Below are positions 15,931-16,455 of a stretch of 16,455 bases of DNA, piece after piece. Each line of letters begins with the position of its first letter. Position 1 is the first letter of the stretch. This stretch comes from an uncultured Desulfuromonadales bacterium. GTDB taxonomy: Bacteria; Desulfobacterota; Desulfuromonadia; Desulfuromonadales; Geopsychrobacteraceae. The translations under genes and the position numbers were made by a program. The notes beneath the pieces are model-generated. The model did no database searches, had not been told where the DNA came from, and worked only from the letters and a program-made list of their open reading frames with translations. Location of the stretch: positions 28,411-44,865 of the forward strand of contig CAMYNC010000085.1 in NCBI GenBank assembly GCA_947259685.1. Reading direction: 5' to 3'.

Positions 15931-16422
15931 ATGAGAGCGATACAACACCAGTACTTGGCATTATTGTTATGGCTGTTGATCCTTTTGAGCAGCACTTCGG
16001 CCTTTGCCGAGAAGGTGCCGTCAGAGCAGATGAAAAACCTGCTCAACGACTGGCCACCGGCAGGCTGGCAGCTGACTCCGCCCGGCACTGACACAGCTTA
16101 CCCACCGTACATTGCCGCCGGTGAATTTTCTTCAACGCTCTATCGCCAGATTGAAGACAAGCTTTGGTCTGCCCACATCAGCGTCACCGATCAACAGACC
16201 AATCAGCAGTCGATCCGCCGACTCGACAACTTTCCTTTTTGTGATGTCATCAGTTATAAAAAATATCCCGCCCGCCATTGCGGCACCATGGGGGAAACTT
16301 TTGGTCGGCGCGGGCTGGCCTATGCTGCTGATCGCTATTTGGTGGAAATCTCCGTAATCGGCCCGCGCCCGCTGGAGCTGCCTGAATTTCAGCTAATTCT
16401 ACCGAAAAACAATGGCCTGTAG
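15931..16422 (+). CDS. Unrecognised exported protein
   Basis: A 163-residue protein with a clear signal peptide: hydrophobic core LALLLWLLILLSS and probable cleavage after AFA (residue 26). It is not a lipoprotein, because no Cys follows the signal. The mature part is rich in Pro, Tyr and Trp and has just two cysteines, C104 and C117, which could form a disulfide. ATG 15931 is chosen because it starts the signal peptide and follows AAGGGG; an upstream in-frame ATG at 15889 has no ribosome binding site. It lies 77 bases after the two-TM gene, in the same direction, with no hairpin in between. I do not recognise the family. Confidence 0.75.
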   Translation: MRAIQHQYLALLLWLLILLSSTSAFAEKVPSEQMKNLLNDWPPAGWQLTPPGTDTAYPPYIAAGEFSSTLYRQIEDKLWSAHISVTDQQTNQQSIRRLDNFPFCDVISYKKYPARHCGTMGETFGRRGLAYAADRYLVEISVIGPRPLELPEFQLILPKNNGL

Positions 16423-16455
16423 GCGAATTGTTGGTTGCTGAAACAAATTGCTCCA

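Overview
The window looks like a chromosomal segment from a Desulfuromonadales/Geobacter-like bacterium (Desulfobacterota). This is inferred from a multihaem c-type cytochrome, a PerR-rubrerythrin-bacterioferritin-like-catalase cluster typical of oxygen-exposed anaerobes, and a TVP38-flavoprotein fusion. The dominant theme is defence against peroxide and other oxidants. No phage, CRISPR array, rRNA or tRNA is visible.

Left part (1-1497): the tail of an unrecognised gene (1-108), two rho-independent-type terminators (one per strand), and the 3' end of a decayed group II intron: the C-terminus of its reverse transcriptase/maturase (about 691-951), followed by a 34-nt domain V-like element and a domain VI-like hairpin (936-1008). 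Then comes a periplasmic-type catalase-peroxidase (katG1, 1498-3789) with a signal peptide.

Middle (3790-7058): an Old Yellow Enzyme/NemA-like flavin reductase (4321-5430) behind a good promoter with overlapping dyads; oligoribonuclease orn (5752-6300); and, convergent with it, an aspartyl/asparaginyl beta-hydroxylase-family protein (6462-7058, minus strand).

Peroxide island (7551-11720): a PerR-type regulator (7587-8039) preceded by a Fur/PerR-type palindrome, then rubrerythrin (8217-8792) with its own promoter, a similar dyad and a structured leader, a bacterioferritin-like protein whose start codon appears mutated (8857-9339), and a cytoplasmic catalase-peroxidase (katG2, 9525-11720). PerR probably controls itself and rbr-bfr-katG2, which would remove peroxide and handle iron. 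KatG1, outside this block and exported, would cover the periplasm.

Right part (11721-16455): an exported tetrahaem cytochrome with a serine-rich stalk (12158-12775), three tandem hairpins, and a minus-strand TVP38/TMEM64-flavoprotein disulfide reductase fusion split by a 17-bp tandem duplication (12976-15134). Divergent from it are an unrecognised two-TM membrane protein that may be leaderless (15233-15853) and an unrecognised exported protein (15931-16422).

Most notable are the exact 17-bp duplication that breaks the fusion gene, the ATG-to-AGG change plus lost ferroxidase histidines in the bacterioferritin-like gene, the two-compartment KatG pair, the 4 CXXCH plus 4 His economy of the cytochrome, and the mutually exclusive hairpins in the rbr leader. 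All functions are assigned by reading motifs; no searches were run.
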